Shown: positions 28,398 through 36,764 of the stretch, piece by piece
How the letters are laid out: each line of letters starts with the position of its first letter
Position numbering within the stretch: the first letter of the stretch is position 1
NCBI RefSeq assembly: GCF_004346195.1
Contig: NZ_SMAK01000009.1
Span: forward strand, 1 to 64,000
DNA from: Tepidamorphus gemmatus
GTDB taxonomy: Bacteria > Pseudomonadota > Alphaproteobacteria > Rhizobiales > Tepidamorphaceae
Direction of reading: 5' to 3'
Length of the DNA stretch: 64,000 nucleotides
Notes under the pieces: generated by a model
The model's database searches: none
Told to the model about the DNA's origin: nothing
What the model saw: the letters and a program-made list of their open reading frames with translations, nothing else
Made by a program: the position numbers and the translations under genes

Positions 28398-28901
28398 ATG
28401 ATGACTCTCCCCGGCACCGACCCGATCCCGGCCCCGGTCGTGACGCGGCGCATGGCGATTGAGCCCGGCTGGATCGACTACAACGGCCATCTCAACATGG
28501 CCTACTATCATGTCCTGTTCGATCGTGGCCTCGACGAGGCCTTCCTGCTGTTCGGCCTCGGCCCGGACTATGCCGCGACGCAGAACGCCTCGTTCTTCAC
28601 CCTCGAGGCGCATGTCTGCTACCTGCGCGAGCTCAGGCTCGAGGATCCGGTGCAGCTGCGGTTCCGGCTGCTCGATCATGACGCCAAGCGGGCCCACATC
28701 TTCATGGAGATGGTACAGGCCGACATGGGGTGGTTGGCTGCGACTCTGGAGATGATGTCGATACATGTCGACCTGGCGACCAAACGCTCCAGCCCATGGC
28801 CGGCTGCGGTGGCCGAGCGGATGGCGGCGATGCGGGCGGCGCATGCGATGCTGCCGCACCCTGAACAGGCGGGCAGCACGATCGGCATCCGCAGGGGTTG
28901 A
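28398..28901 (+). CDS. hotdog-fold acyl-CoA thioesterase
   Basis: A 167-residue single hotdog-domain protein of the 4HBT_2 type: IEPGWIDYNGHLNMAYYHVLFDRGLDEAFL contains the Asp/His-rich loop (DYNGHLNMA) that carries the catalytic acid in this family, followed by a long helix and SFFTLEAHVCYLRELRLEDPVQLRF. The carnitine-degradation (betainyl-CoA) thioesterases look alike, but no carnitine genes are near. Two adjacent ATGs (28398, 28401) could serve as start. It diverges from the FAD oxidase, 128 bases apart. Confidence 0.82.
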   Translation: MMTLPGTDPIPAPVVTRRMAIEPGWIDYNGHLNMAYYHVLFDRGLDEAFLLFGLGPDYAATQNASFFTLEAHVCYLRELRLEDPVQLRFRLLDHDAKRAHIFMEMVQADMGWLAATLEMMSIHVDLATKRSSPWPAAVAERMAAMRAAHAMLPHPEQAGSTIGIRRG

Positions 28902-28939
28902 TTGCCGCAGGCGTTGGTCGCCACCTGGCCGACCGTCCG

Positions 28940-30286
28940 TCAGGCAAGCCCGGTGTGCTGCCGCGCGTCGATCGTCGGCCGCCGGAGCCCGGCACGGTCC
29001 AGGGTCCGGTCGAGAAGCTGTTCGTAGATCGGCTTGCCGCCGAGCCATTCCGCCGTGACATGGGCGATGCCGCAGGTGATCAGCAGCGGCAGCGCCACCT
29101 CGTAGGCGCCGGTCAGTTCCAGCACCAGCACGACGCCGACCAGCGGCGCCCGCACCGAGGCGGTGAACAACCCACCCATCGCCGCAACCGCGAAGGCAAC
29201 GGGCAGTGCGGGGTCCGGCACGAGCGCGGTCAGGAAGACGCCGACCGCAAGCCCGGTCGCCGCCGCAAGCGTCAGCAGCGGCGCGAAGATGCCACCCGGA
29301 ACGCCTGCGACGTAGCTCGCCACCGACATCACCAGCCGGATCGCCACCAGCAGGAGCAGCAGCAGCGGCCCGTTGGTCTCCGTGACCAGCCGACGGATCA
29401 GCGCCTCGTTGCCACCGGTGGCTTCCGGCAGCACGATCAGCAGTACGCCGACCAGCAGCCCCACCGCGACTGGCACCGCGTATCGGACGCGCCGGTCGGC
29501 CAGATCGACGAGTTCGAGGCCGTGCAGGATCATGCGGTTGAAGAGCACGCCGAGCCCGCCGATGACAGTTCCGAGCACCGGGAACGCTGCCAGTGCCCAT
29601 AGCGGCACCCGGCTGGTCTCGACGGCGAGGTTCGGCCCGACACCGCCAATCCGCTCGGTGATCACCGCCGACAGCACGGAGGCGACAATCACACCGCCAA
29701 ATGTCCTGAACGTGTAGGGAAACTGCCGCCGCGTCTCCTCGATGACGAACAGGACGGCAGCGATCGGCGCGTTGAAGGCAGCGGCAAGTCCGGCCGCAGC
29801 ACCCGCAGCGATCAGCCCGCGGCGCTCGCGCAGCGCGACACGGCCCCAGTCGGCCAGCGCGCCGCCGAGGCTCGCGCCCATGTGGATGGTCGGCCCCTCG
29901 CGGCCGAGCACCAGGCCGGACGACAGCGACAGGATGCCGGCGAAGAACTTGACCGGCAGCACACGGCGCCAGCGCAGCGGCCTCAGCCCGTCGAGCGTGC
30001 CCTCGACCTCCTGCACGCCGCTGCCGGAGGCTTCCGGCGCGAACCGTCCGACGATGACGGCGGAGGCCAGCGCCATCGCCGCCGCGACCAGCGCGGCCAC
30101 GACCACCGCCGCGACACCCCGTCCGAGTTGCGCCTGCAACCAGACCGGCCAGGCCAGCAGCGCGTCCACGATGAGATGGAAGACCGTGCCGATGGTGCCG
30201 GTGGCGATCCCGACGCCCGCTGCCAGCGCGAAGAAGGCTGTATCGGCCCGTCGGTCCGGGTATGGTCGTTCCGCCGAATCCGGCAC
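28940..30286 (-). CDS. ClC family chloride/proton transporter
   Basis: A 448-residue polytopic membrane protein with the ClC selectivity motifs in order: GSGVQEVEG (near residue 88), GREGPTIHMGASLGG (residue 128; the external gating Glu is present), and GGIFAPLLTLAA with a later Tyr in LTGAYEVALPLLI. AAFNAPIAAVLFVIEETRRQ supplies the internal proton glutamate, so a Cl-/H+ antiporter is more likely than a channel. No CBS domains follow. It stands alone between the thioesterase and prfC. Confidence 0.92.
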   Translation of the reverse strand: MPDSAERPYPDRRADTAFFALAAGVGIATGTIGTVFHLIVDALLAWPVWLQAQLGRGVAAVVVAALVAAAMALASAVIVGRFAPEASGSGVQEVEGTLDGLRPLRWRRVLPVKFFAGILSLSSGLVLGREGPTIHMGASLGGALADWGRVALRERRGLIAAGAAAGLAAAFNAPIAAVLFVIEETRRQFPYTFRTFGGVIVASVLSAVITERIGGVGPNLAVETSRVPLWALAAFPVLGTVIGGLGVLFNRMILHGLELVDLADRRVRYAVPVAVGLLVGVLLIVLPEATGGNEALIRRLVTETNGPLLLLLLVAIRLVMSVASYVAGVPGGIFAPLLTLAAATGLAVGVFLTALVPDPALPVAFAVAAMGGLFTASVRAPLVGVVLVLELTGAYEVALPLLITCGIAHVTAEWLGGKPIYEQLLDRTLDRAGLRRPTIDARQHTGLA

Positions 30287-30627
30287 GTTATGCCCCCCCG
30301 TGGGCCGCCCGGATCACCCTTCCCCGCCCTGCCGCCGGCCGCCACTGCCGGATGGCGCGGACAACCGCCGAACTCTAACCAAATCGCCAGGCCGGCAATT
30401 ACCCCGTTGACGGAGCAGCACGTTCGCCGTCCGCGCCACGGCTGCCGGCGCTGAGGCCGTCGCGCGCGTCGTCGTCCGGGATCCACTCGACAGGCCGTTC
30501 ACCATTGCGATGCTAGCCTGTGGGCGATTCCCTCGCATTTGCAACAGGCTTCCCCACATAAGTTGGGGTACACACGGGCGCGCGGCTCCCCTATGGTCCG
30601 CGCGCCCTTTCCGTTCAGGCCGAGGAC
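30287..30627 (+). promoter_or_regulatory. prfC leader region with two hairpins
   Basis: This 341-base gap separates clc from divergent prfC. Near prfC, CCCCA/TGGGG (30552-30568) is followed by a 10-bp perfect stem GGGCGCGCGG/CCGCGCGCCC (30576-30607) with a 12-base loop and then TTT. The second hairpin ends only 20 bases before the prfC ATG. No convincing promoter was found further upstream; TCGACA and TGCTAG near 30489-30518 are a weak pair. Nothing else is seen. Confidence 0.5.
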
Positions 30628-32247
30628 ATGACCGAGACGCTCGACACCGCAACCGCGCCGGCCGCCGCCCGCAGACCGGACCGGCAGGCTGCCTACCGCA
30701 GCCGCCGCACCTTCGCGATCATCTCGCATCCGGACGCCGGCAAGACGACCCTGACCGAGAAGCTGCTGTTGGCCTCCGGCGCCATCCGCATGGCCGGCCA
30801 TGTGCGCGCCCGCGGCGAGCAGCGCCGCACCCGCTCGGACTGGATGGAAATCGAGCAGAAGCGCGGCATCTCCGTCACTTCGTCGGTGATGACCTTCGAG
30901 CGCGACGGGTTGACCTTCAACCTGCTCGACACGCCCGGTCACGCGGACTTCTCGGAGGACACCTATCGCACGCTCACCGCGGTCGATTCCGCGATCATGG
31001 TTATCGACGTCGCCAAGGGCATCGAGAGCCAGACGCTGAAGCTGTTCGAGGTCTGTCGGCTGCGCGACATTCCGATCATCACCTTCGTCAACAAGGTGGA
31101 CCGGGAGGGCCGCGACCCGCTCGAATTGCTCGACGAGATCGCCTCGACTCTGGCCCTCGACGTTGCACCCGTCCTGTGGCCGCTCGGCATGGGCGTCGAC
31201 TTCAAGGGCTGTATCGACCTTGCTGCCCACCGCCTGATCGGCAGCAACGGCGCGCCGGGCCGCCCGATTTCCGCCGATATCGATGCCCTGTCGCGCGACA
31301 CCGAGCTGATGGCCGACCCGAATGCCGCCCGCTCTGTCGAGGAGCTGCAGCTGGCTGCTGCCGCGCTGCCGCGATTCGATATCGACGCCTATCGGGCAGG
31401 TCACATGACGCCGATCCTGTTCGGCTCGGCATTGAAGGGCATCGGCGTCGCCGAACTGCTGCGCGCCGTCGCCGAGTGGGCGCCGCCGCCGGCACCGCAG
31501 CCCGCAAAGCCGGAGCCGGTCGCGCCCGGCGATCCCGACGTCACCGGTTTCGTGTTCAAGGTCCAGGCCAATATGGACCGGAACCACCGCGACCGCGTCG
31601 CCTTCGTGCGGCTGTGCTCGGGCATCTTCGCGCGCGGCATGAAGCTGAGAAATGTGCGCGCCGGGCGCGATCTCGCCATTTCGAATCCGATGTTCTTCTT
31701 CGCCCAGGACCGCGAGACCGTCGACGAGGCGGTGGCCGGCGACGTCATCGGCATCCCCAACCATGGCACGCTGAGCGTCGGCGACACGCTGACCTCGGGC
31801 CGCGAGGTGCGCTTCACCGGCATTCCCAACTTTGCCCCGGAGATCATCCGCCGCGTCCGCCTGTCCGACGCCATCAAGGCCAAGCAGCTTTCCAAGGCAC
31901 TCGGCGATCTCGCCGAGGAGGGCGTAACCCAGGTGTTCCGCCCGATGATCGGCGCAGACTGGATCGTCGGTGTTGTCGGCCCGCTGCAACTCGATGTGCT
32001 CGGCACCCGCATCGAGGCCGAATACGGGGTGCCGGTGGGCTTCGAGCCGATCGGGTACGACACCGCCCGTTGGGTGGCAAGCGCGGATCCGGCGGAACTG
32101 AAGAGGTTCATCGCGCTCAACCGCGCCAACATGGGCGAGGACCGCTACGGCGATCCGGTGTTCTTCGCCGCCAGCGCCTGGGCGCTGCAACGCGCCGAGA
32201 AGAACGCCCCCGCCATCCGCTTCCTCGCCACCCGCGAGATGGGCTGA
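30628..32247 (+). CDS. prfC: peptide chain release factor 3
   Basis: RF3 is a GTPase that recycles RF1/RF2 from the ribosome after termination. The 539-residue product has the translational GTPase motifs FAIISHPDAGKTTLTEKLL (G1), KRGISVTSSVM (G2), LLDTPGHADFSEDTYRTL (G3) and FVNKVDREGRD (G4), then domain II and the RF3-type C-terminal domain (GPLQLDVLGTRIEAEYGVPV). Full length. GAGGAC stands right before the ATG. The strong leader hairpins upstream suggest post-transcriptional control. Confidence 0.97.
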   Translation: MTETLDTATAPAAARRPDRQAAYRSRRTFAIISHPDAGKTTLTEKLLLASGAIRMAGHVRARGEQRRTRSDWMEIEQKRGISVTSSVMTFERDGLTFNLLDTPGHADFSEDTYRTLTAVDSAIMVIDVAKGIESQTLKLFEVCRLRDIPIITFVNKVDREGRDPLELLDEIASTLALDVAPVLWPLGMGVDFKGCIDLAAHRLIGSNGAPGRPISADIDALSRDTELMADPNAARSVEELQLAAAALPRFDIDAYRAGHMTPILFGSALKGIGVAELLRAVAEWAPPPAPQPAKPEPVAPGDPDVTGFVFKVQANMDRNHRDRVAFVRLCSGIFARGMKLRNVRAGRDLAISNPMFFFAQDRETVDEAVAGDVIGIPNHGTLSVGDTLTSGREVRFTGIPNFAPEIIRRVRLSDAIKAKQLSKALGDLAEEGVTQVFRPMIGADWIVGVVGPLQLDVLGTRIEAEYGVPVGFEPIGYDTARWVASADPAELKRFIALNRANMGEDRYGDPVFFAASAWALQRAEKNAPAIRFLATREMG

Positions 32248-32423
32248 CGCCGGCCGTCCCCACCCGGCCGGGTCATCGCAGACGTCACCGGCGCAGGACG
32301 GAAGCGGCGAACCGGGCGAACACGGAGAGACTCCGCGGTCCCGCAGGTGCCCAGGCATTCCGGCCCCGACCAGGCGTCATTCCGGATGCCCGCAGGTCGA
32401 TGGCAGATCGGAAGGAAACGCCG

Positions 32424-32454
32424 GCCGCACTGAGCAATCCCGATGCTCAGCGGC
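32424..32454. terminator. hairpin between convergent prfC and extensin-like gene
   Basis: GCCG and CTGAGC pair with GCTCAG and CGGC around a 9-base loop, with a two-base bulge. It overlaps the stop codon of the minus-strand extensin-like gene. Lacking a T-run, it is only a possible terminator. The rest of the 200-base convergent gap is empty. Confidence 0.35.
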
Positions 32455-33112
32455 AGTACCGGTAGCTGTTGCCGGCATTGTGCCGCGCCAGATCGATGTG
32501 GAAATGATCCCGGTGCGCGGCATCGGCGTTCGGACCGAGGACGGTCGTGAACATGCCGCATGCGCCCTTGTGCACCTCGCGCAGGAAGGCACGCGCCGCC
32601 GGATCGCTGCCGTTCCAGTCGTTGAGCACGCTGATCGTGCGTCCGTCCGACAGGGTGAACGAGCCGATGTCCAGCGCGTTGCCGAAGGCATGCTCGGACA
32701 TCTTGGCGCCGAACTTGTGATTGCGGGTACGGCAGACATACGATCCCATGTTGCTGATGCCGGTCACATAGGCGCCGAGGTAGCGGACAGCCGCCGGCTG
32801 CACGCTGTGATACATCCAGCCGTCCACGGCATGGGTCATCGGACATGTCAGTATGGCTGGCGTGGAGAAGCCGACATAGCCACGCAGCGCCGCCGAAACC
32901 CTGATCGGTTGCCAGACCCCGCAAACCCCGCGATCGTTGATCCGCGACATCGGCTCGGCGTAGCTGGTACGCCGGATCGGCGTCTTGGCCATGCAGATCG
33001 CCTCGAAATCCTTGCGCCACGCCTGCTCGCGGTAGGCATAGCGCGAGCTGGTGCAGCCAGCGAAGACGAACAGGATCGTCGCAAGGACGACTGTGAGGGA
33101 GATGCGCGCCAT
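32447..33112 (-). CDS. extensin-like lipoprotein, LAS-peptidase fold
   Basis: A 221-residue protein with a lipoprotein signal (VVLATILFVFAGC, lipobox Cys near residue 20). The extensin-like C-terminal domain has VAGSYVCRTR-like ITGISNMGSYVCRTRNHKFG, then SEHAFGNALDIGSFTLSDG and AHRDHFHIDLARH; the His...Asp...His-x-His set is the zinc site of D-alanyl-D-alanine carboxypeptidase-fold (MepA/VanY-like) enzymes. Four to six cysteines suggest disulfides. A murein-remodelling role is likely but unproven. A second member of the family lies at 35347-36405. Confidence 0.85.
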   Translation of the reverse strand: MARISLTVVLATILFVFAGCTSSRYAYREQAWRKDFEAICMAKTPIRRTSYAEPMSRINDRGVCGVWQPIRVSAALRGYVGFSTPAILTCPMTHAVDGWMYHSVQPAAVRYLGAYVTGISNMGSYVCRTRNHKFGAKMSEHAFGNALDIGSFTLSDGRTISVLNDWNGSDPAARAFLREVHKGACGMFTTVLGPNADAAHRDHFHIDLARHNAGNSYRYCR

Positions 33113-33182
33113 GACGGCCGCATCATTCGACTTCGAGACAAATGCGACGTTAAGCGGAAGGGTAAATGTTCGGTTGACGCGC

Positions 33183-34118
33183 TCAGCCGGGGCGCGCCTG
33201 TCCCGCCGCGCCGGCGAACAGGCCGGTCGGCCGCAACACGAGCAGGAAGGTGAGCACGGCGAACACCGCCACGTCGCGGAAATCTCCGGGAAACCAGGCA
33301 GACCAGAAGGATTCGAACACGCCGAGCAGCAGCGCCCCGGCGAAGGCCCCGCGCACCGATTCGAGCCCGCCGAGGATCGCCACGAACAGCGCCTTGGTGC
33401 CGATCATGAAGCCCATGTAGAAGCTTGCGCTGCCGTAGTAGAGCCCGATCAGCGCACCCGCCGCACCCGCATAGGCCGACGACAGCAGCATCGTCGTCGC
33501 GAAGACGCGGCCGGCATCGACACCGAGCAGTTCCGCCATCCTGAGATCCTGCGCGCAGGCCCGCCACAGCCGCCCGAAGCGCCTGCGGTCGATCAGCCAG
33601 ACCAGCGCCGCCGCCAGAGTCACGCAAAGCCCGAACACTGCCGCCTGCATGAACGTCACCTGCACCAGGAAGCCGGGCGCCTCGATGCTGAAGAGCGGCC
33701 GGACGAGCAGCGGCCTGATCCAGAGTTCGCGGCTTCCCGCGGCAAGCCGCATCGCCTCCTCCAGCATGATCGCAAGCCCGATGGTGGCAACCAGCATCGC
33801 CAGCGGCGGATGCCGGAGAAGCGGCCGTGCGACGAGGCGCCCGGCGACCGCTCCGGTCAATCCGGTCGACAGGACCGCGATCCCGCCGACGGCGAGGATC
33901 AGCACGCCGGTCGGCAGTCCGCTGCGCCCGATGAGGCCGCCCAGGCCACCGACCATCAGATAGCCGGCCCACATTGCCAACGCGCCGAAGGCCAGATTGA
34001 AGCGGCCGGTCATGCCGTGGAACAGCACGTAGGCGACCGCCACGAGCGCATAGAATGCGCTGACCTGAAGCGCGTTCAGGGTCTGCTGCAGCAGATAGGC
34101 CGCCTCCGCCGCACTCAT
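33183..34118 (-). CDS. orphan LivH-type ABC transporter permease
   Basis: A 311-residue permease with about eight hydrophobic helices, of the LivH family for branched-chain amino acids and related solutes: LNALQVSAFYALVAVAYVLFHGMTGRFNLAFGA at the start, LVATIGLAIMLEEAMRLAAG, and the EAA-like loop GVDAGRVFATTMLLSSAYAGAAGAL near the end. LivM, LivF, LivG and a binding protein are all absent from the neighbourhood, so its complex must be completed from elsewhere. The ATG at 34118 is preferred to a TTG 12 codons earlier. It diverges from a CGNR regulator across an inverted repeat, implying regulation by that protein. Confidence 0.85.
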   Translation of the reverse strand: MSAAEAAYLLQQTLNALQVSAFYALVAVAYVLFHGMTGRFNLAFGALAMWAGYLMVGGLGGLIGRSGLPTGVLILAVGGIAVLSTGLTGAVAGRLVARPLLRHPPLAMLVATIGLAIMLEEAMRLAAGSRELWIRPLLVRPLFSIEAPGFLVQVTFMQAAVFGLCVTLAAALVWLIDRRRFGRLWRACAQDLRMAELLGVDAGRVFATTMLLSSAYAGAAGALIGLYYGSASFYMGFMIGTKALFVAILGGLESVRGAFAGALLLGVFESFWSAWFPGDFRDVAVFAVLTFLLVLRPTGLFAGAAGQARPG

Positions 34119-34165
34119 CTCGGCACCTGCCCCCTGCGCCGCCCCTTGCGGCAACCATGCCGGGT

Positions 34166-34204
34166 ATCGTATCTAACTATCAAAGTGGAAGACAATAGTT
34201 ATAT
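34166..34204. promoter_or_regulatory. AT-rich inverted repeat between livH-type and CGNR genes
   Basis: TAACTAT (34174-34180) and ATAGTTA (34195-34201) form an inverted repeat, extended to 10-bp arms (34171-34180, 34195-34204) with one mismatch and a 14-base spacer. On the minus strand TTGTCT (34195-34190) and TACGAT (34171-34166) with an 18-base spacer could be the permease promoter; TTATAT at 34199-34204 could be the -10 of a leaderless CGNR transcript. The AT-rich patch stands out in this GC-rich region and looks like an operator. Confidence 0.6.
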
Positions 34205-34208
34205 CATC

Positions 34209-34841
34209 ATGCCATTTCCCTGGACCCGACGCCAGTTCGTCGGCGGCGCGCTGTGCCTGGATTTCACCAACACCGTCTACTATGCGGACGATCCCGCCCG
34301 ACGCGGCGACAGGCTGCACTCCGGCGAGGATCTCGCCGATTGGCTCCGTGCGGCCTGTCGCTTCGGCACCGCCGGCGCCTATCATCCGATGCTGGAACTG
34401 ACGGGCGACGCCTTCGATGCGGCCGCATTCGCCGATCTGCTGGTGCTGCGGCAAGCGGTCGACGACATGTTCCGATCCTGCGTCGCAGGGCGATCGCCGC
34501 CCCCTCTCTCCCTGCGCTTCATCCTCTATGCACTCGGCAGCACGATGTCCGCCGTCGAGATCGTCGCGACTGGCGATGGCTTCGCCCCTGCCACCGCCAG
34601 GTCTGTGGCAGCGTCGGCGGCGACCGCCCGCGCGGCGATCGCGCACTCGGCCCTGTCGCTCGCGCTATCGCCCGCCATCCGTCGCATCAAGCGCTGTCCC
34701 GCCTGCCACTGGCTGTTCGTCGATCGCTCGCGCAACACGAGTCGGGTCTGGTGCGACATGCTCACCTGCGGCAACCGGGCCAAGGCACGACGGCACCATC
34801 AGGTCCGCGCATCCAACCAGGATAACCACCATGACCAGTGA
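34209..34841 (+). CDS. CGNR zinc-finger (ABATE domain) regulator
   Basis: A 210-residue putative DNA-binding protein. The N-terminal ABATE-like region starts RRQFVGGALCLDFTNTV and contains HSGEDLADWL. The C-terminal CGNR zinc finger is complete: CPACHWLFVDRSRNTSRVWCDMLTCGNRAKARRH with Cys-x2-Cys and Cys-x4-Cys-Gly-Asn-Arg. Such proteins are presumed transcriptional regulators. The ATG is only about five bases past the inverted repeat, with no ribosome site, so a leaderless mRNA is possible. The stop overlaps the start region of the following lipoprotein gene. Confidence 0.85.
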   Translation: MPFPWTRRQFVGGALCLDFTNTVYYADDPARRGDRLHSGEDLADWLRAACRFGTAGAYHPMLELTGDAFDAAAFADLLVLRQAVDDMFRSCVAGRSPPPLSLRFILYALGSTMSAVEIVATGDGFAPATARSVAASAATARAAIAHSALSLALSPAIRRIKRCPACHWLFVDRSRNTSRVWCDMLTCGNRAKARRHHQVRASNQDNHHDQ

Positions 34842-35328
34842 CATCGGTTCATTCCTTCATCGGCTGGCCATGCTCGTCGCCCTCGTTGCGCTGCTGGCCC
34901 CTGCCGGCTGCGGCGACAGCGACGATGGCCCCTATGTCGAGATCGTCGGTGGCGGCTTCGTGTTCAACTACCGCATCGCCGAGGTCTTCTACGGCGTGAC
35001 TGTGGTGGCGCACCGGCCGTTGCCGCCCGGTGCCGAACTCACCGCCGAATTCGAGAATCCCGCCGGCGGGTCGCCGATCCGCGTCAGCCGTCAGGCCCGC
35101 GACAACCAGACCCGCTTCTCGCTCGACTCCGGACCGTTGCAGGGAGTGATGGCAGATCGGGACTATACCGTGGTCGTGACCCTGAGTGTCCCGTCGGGCG
35201 AGGTGCTGGAGACCCATACACGGGTGATCCGATCGAAGCTCGACCAGTCCGTGCTGCCAGAGCGCCCCCTGACCATCGGTCCCGGCTACACGCCCAATCC
35301 CGAAAACGCCGATGTGCGCGGCGAATAG
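34831..35328 (+). CDS. putative lipoprotein of unknown function
   Basis: A 165-residue protein that I do not recognise. It has a basic/hydrophobic start (FLHRLAMLVALVALLAPAGC) with a lipobox Cys near residue 28 followed by GDSDDG, an Asp at +3 that could affect sorting to the inner membrane. The rest is predicted beta-rich: YVEIVGGGFVFNYRIAEVFYGVTVVAHRPLP, then AELTAEFENPAGG and YTVVVTLSVPSGEVLETHTRV, like a small immunoglobulin-type sandwich. It overlaps the regulator gene by 11 bases, so the two are co-transcribed and perhaps translationally coupled. Confidence 0.68.
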   Translation: MTSDIGSFLHRLAMLVALVALLAPAGCGDSDDGPYVEIVGGGFVFNYRIAEVFYGVTVVAHRPLPPGAELTAEFENPAGGSPIRVSRQARDNQTRFSLDSGPLQGVMADRDYTVVVTLSVPSGEVLETHTRVIRSKLDQSVLPERPLTIGPGYTPNPENADVRGE

Positions 35329-35346
35329 CCGGAGCCTTGCTCGCGC

Positions 35347-36405
35347 CTACTGGCAGAAGGTCGTGCGCCCGTCGGCGCCGCGCCGCTGCAGGTCAAGATG
35401 CAGATGATCCTGGTGAAAGGCGTCGGCTTCGGGGCCGAGCACCGTCGTGAACGGACCGCATGCGGCTGCGTGGACACGCCTGAGGAACTCGCCTTCAGGC
35501 CCGTCGCCGGTCCAGTCGGATCCGACCGCGACAATCCGCCCGTCCGCAAGCTCGAAGGCGGAGATGTCGATCGCGTTGGCGAGCCCGTGCTCGCTCGGGC
35601 GGGTGTCCGGCTCGCCGTTGCGCGTGCGGCAGACATACGACCCGGCGACATGCAACGTCGCAAGAGACGCATCCAGTAGCTCGACGGCGGCCGGTTCGAC
35701 GACCCGTTCGACGAATTCGTCGAGCCGCTCCGCGATGGCGCAGTTGACCACCGCTTCGGGCTCCAGCCGCACCGACCGGCTCGAGCCGACGAACGATATT
35801 GCATAGATCGCCGGCACCGGACAGGCGCTGTCGCGAACGGGCGGCAACGGACGCCCGGACACGCGCGCCTCCTCGATCGCCGGACAGGCGGGCGAAAGCC
35901 CCTCCCCGAGGTCCTCCAGCGGTGGCGGCTGCGACGGCTCGTCCTCGCCGGCGGTATGATCGGGCGGCTCGGACGGACCCGCCGAAGCGGGCGCCTCCGC
36001 TGCCTTGGCGCCGTCGGCTGGCGTGGCATCGGCTGCCGGCGCGTCGGGGGACCCCGCCGTCCCGGAAACCGCGTCCCGCGAACCTCCGGCATCCGACCCG
36101 GAGTCGGCCGGCGCGACGCCGGGCGTGTCGGTCGGACTCGGTCCATCGCCGGTGCCGGCGGGGCGTTCTGCGGGCAGGGGCACGCTGCCCGGCCGCGCTT
36201 GCGGCAATGGTGGCCCGCCTGCGGGCGCGCGGTCCGTGTCGCGGTCAGGACGCGGTTGCGGCAGCGGCGGCGCGGTGTCGGACTGAGCCAGCCGCACATC
36301 GCCGAAGGTCGGCCGCTCCGGCGGCAGCGGCACATCGGCCTCGCTGCCGGCGACCTCGAGCGGCAATACCAGGGCCAGGATCACTCCCGCGACACGCGCG
36401 CGCAT
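35347..36405 (-). CDS. extensin-like protein with Pro-rich region
   Basis: A 352-residue secreted protein: signal peptide (RVAGVILALVLPLEVAGSEA), then about 135 residues rich in Pro, Ala, Gly and Asp with repeated PLPPERP/PLPQPRP/PLPQARP/PLPAERP motifs, and the C-terminal extensin-like domain. The latter shows VAGSYVCRTRNGE, RPSEHGLANAIDISAFELADG and AFHQDHLHLDLQRRG, conserving the zinc-type His...Asp...His-x-His set. It is a paralogue of 32447-33112 with an added linker that could span the periplasm or peptidoglycan. Convergent with the lipoprotein gene, 18 bases apart. Confidence 0.85.
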   Translation of the reverse strand: MRARVAGVILALVLPLEVAGSEADVPLPPERPTFGDVRLAQSDTAPPLPQPRPDRDTDRAPAGGPPLPQARPGSVPLPAERPAGTGDGPSPTDTPGVAPADSGSDAGGSRDAVSGTAGSPDAPAADATPADGAKAAEAPASAGPSEPPDHTAGEDEPSQPPPLEDLGEGLSPACPAIEEARVSGRPLPPVRDSACPVPAIYAISFVGSSRSVRLEPEAVVNCAIAERLDEFVERVVEPAAVELLDASLATLHVAGSYVCRTRNGEPDTRPSEHGLANAIDISAFELADGRIVAVGSDWTGDGPEGEFLRRVHAAACGPFTTVLGPEADAFHQDHLHLDLQRRGADGRTTFCQ

Positions 36406-36637
36406 GGCCGTCCGTCCGCGCCTGATTCGCCAGAGCGGACCATCGTGCGCCGGGCTCGAAGATTCGCTCCAACTCTCTGTTTCGTCACACTTCCTGACGG
36501 AGAACCGGTTTCCTCGTCTCCGGGAATTGCTCCTTCCGGGGCAATAGCATGGCCCAGGTCATGCACAGCTTCCACCCTGAAAAGCCTGGATTGCTGCAGT
36601 GCAATGACGAATCCTTTTCGTCTACCTCTCCGATCGG

Positions 36638-36653
36638 GTTACAGTCTTGTAAC
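36638..36653. promoter_or_regulatory. 16-base palindrome GTTACA-N4-TGTAAC
   Basis: GTTACA and TGTAAC are perfect inverted copies with four bases between. It lies 27 bases before the small membrane-protein frame and about 230 bases from the extensin-like gene start on the other strand. The shape is that of a small dimeric repressor's operator; no cognate regulator can be named. Confidence 0.5.
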
Positions 36654-36680
36654 AACGACAGGCGGAGACGCACGACGATG

Positions 36681-36764
36681 ATGGCCTTCATCAGGCGCGC
36701 CGAATTTCTCGCCACCTGTGCGGTATTCGTATTCGTCGCGGCGATCGTGGTCGGCGCTTTCTGA
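36681..36764 (+). CDS. 27-aa single-span membrane protein (candidate)
   Basis: A tiny frame, MAFIRRAEFLATCAVFVFVA followed by AIVVGAF, with an extra ATG just before it at 36678. It has a short basic N-terminus (Arg-Arg) and one uninterrupted transmembrane stretch to the last residue. GGAG lies 12 bases before the first ATG and a palindrome 24-27 bases upstream. It resembles the many small membrane proteins of bacteria, but this could also be chance; I do not recognise a family. Confidence 0.4.
   Translation: MAFIRRAEFLATCAVFVFVAAIVVGAF

Noticed and set aside
30510-32465. A 651-codon plus-strand frame in the prfC region
   Set aside because: It is in another frame than the RF3 protein, which is complete with all GTPase motifs at 30628-32247.
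34831-34841. Fusion of the CGNR regulator and the lipoprotein
   Set aside because: The two frames differ and each has its own start and stop; they merely overlap by 11 bases.
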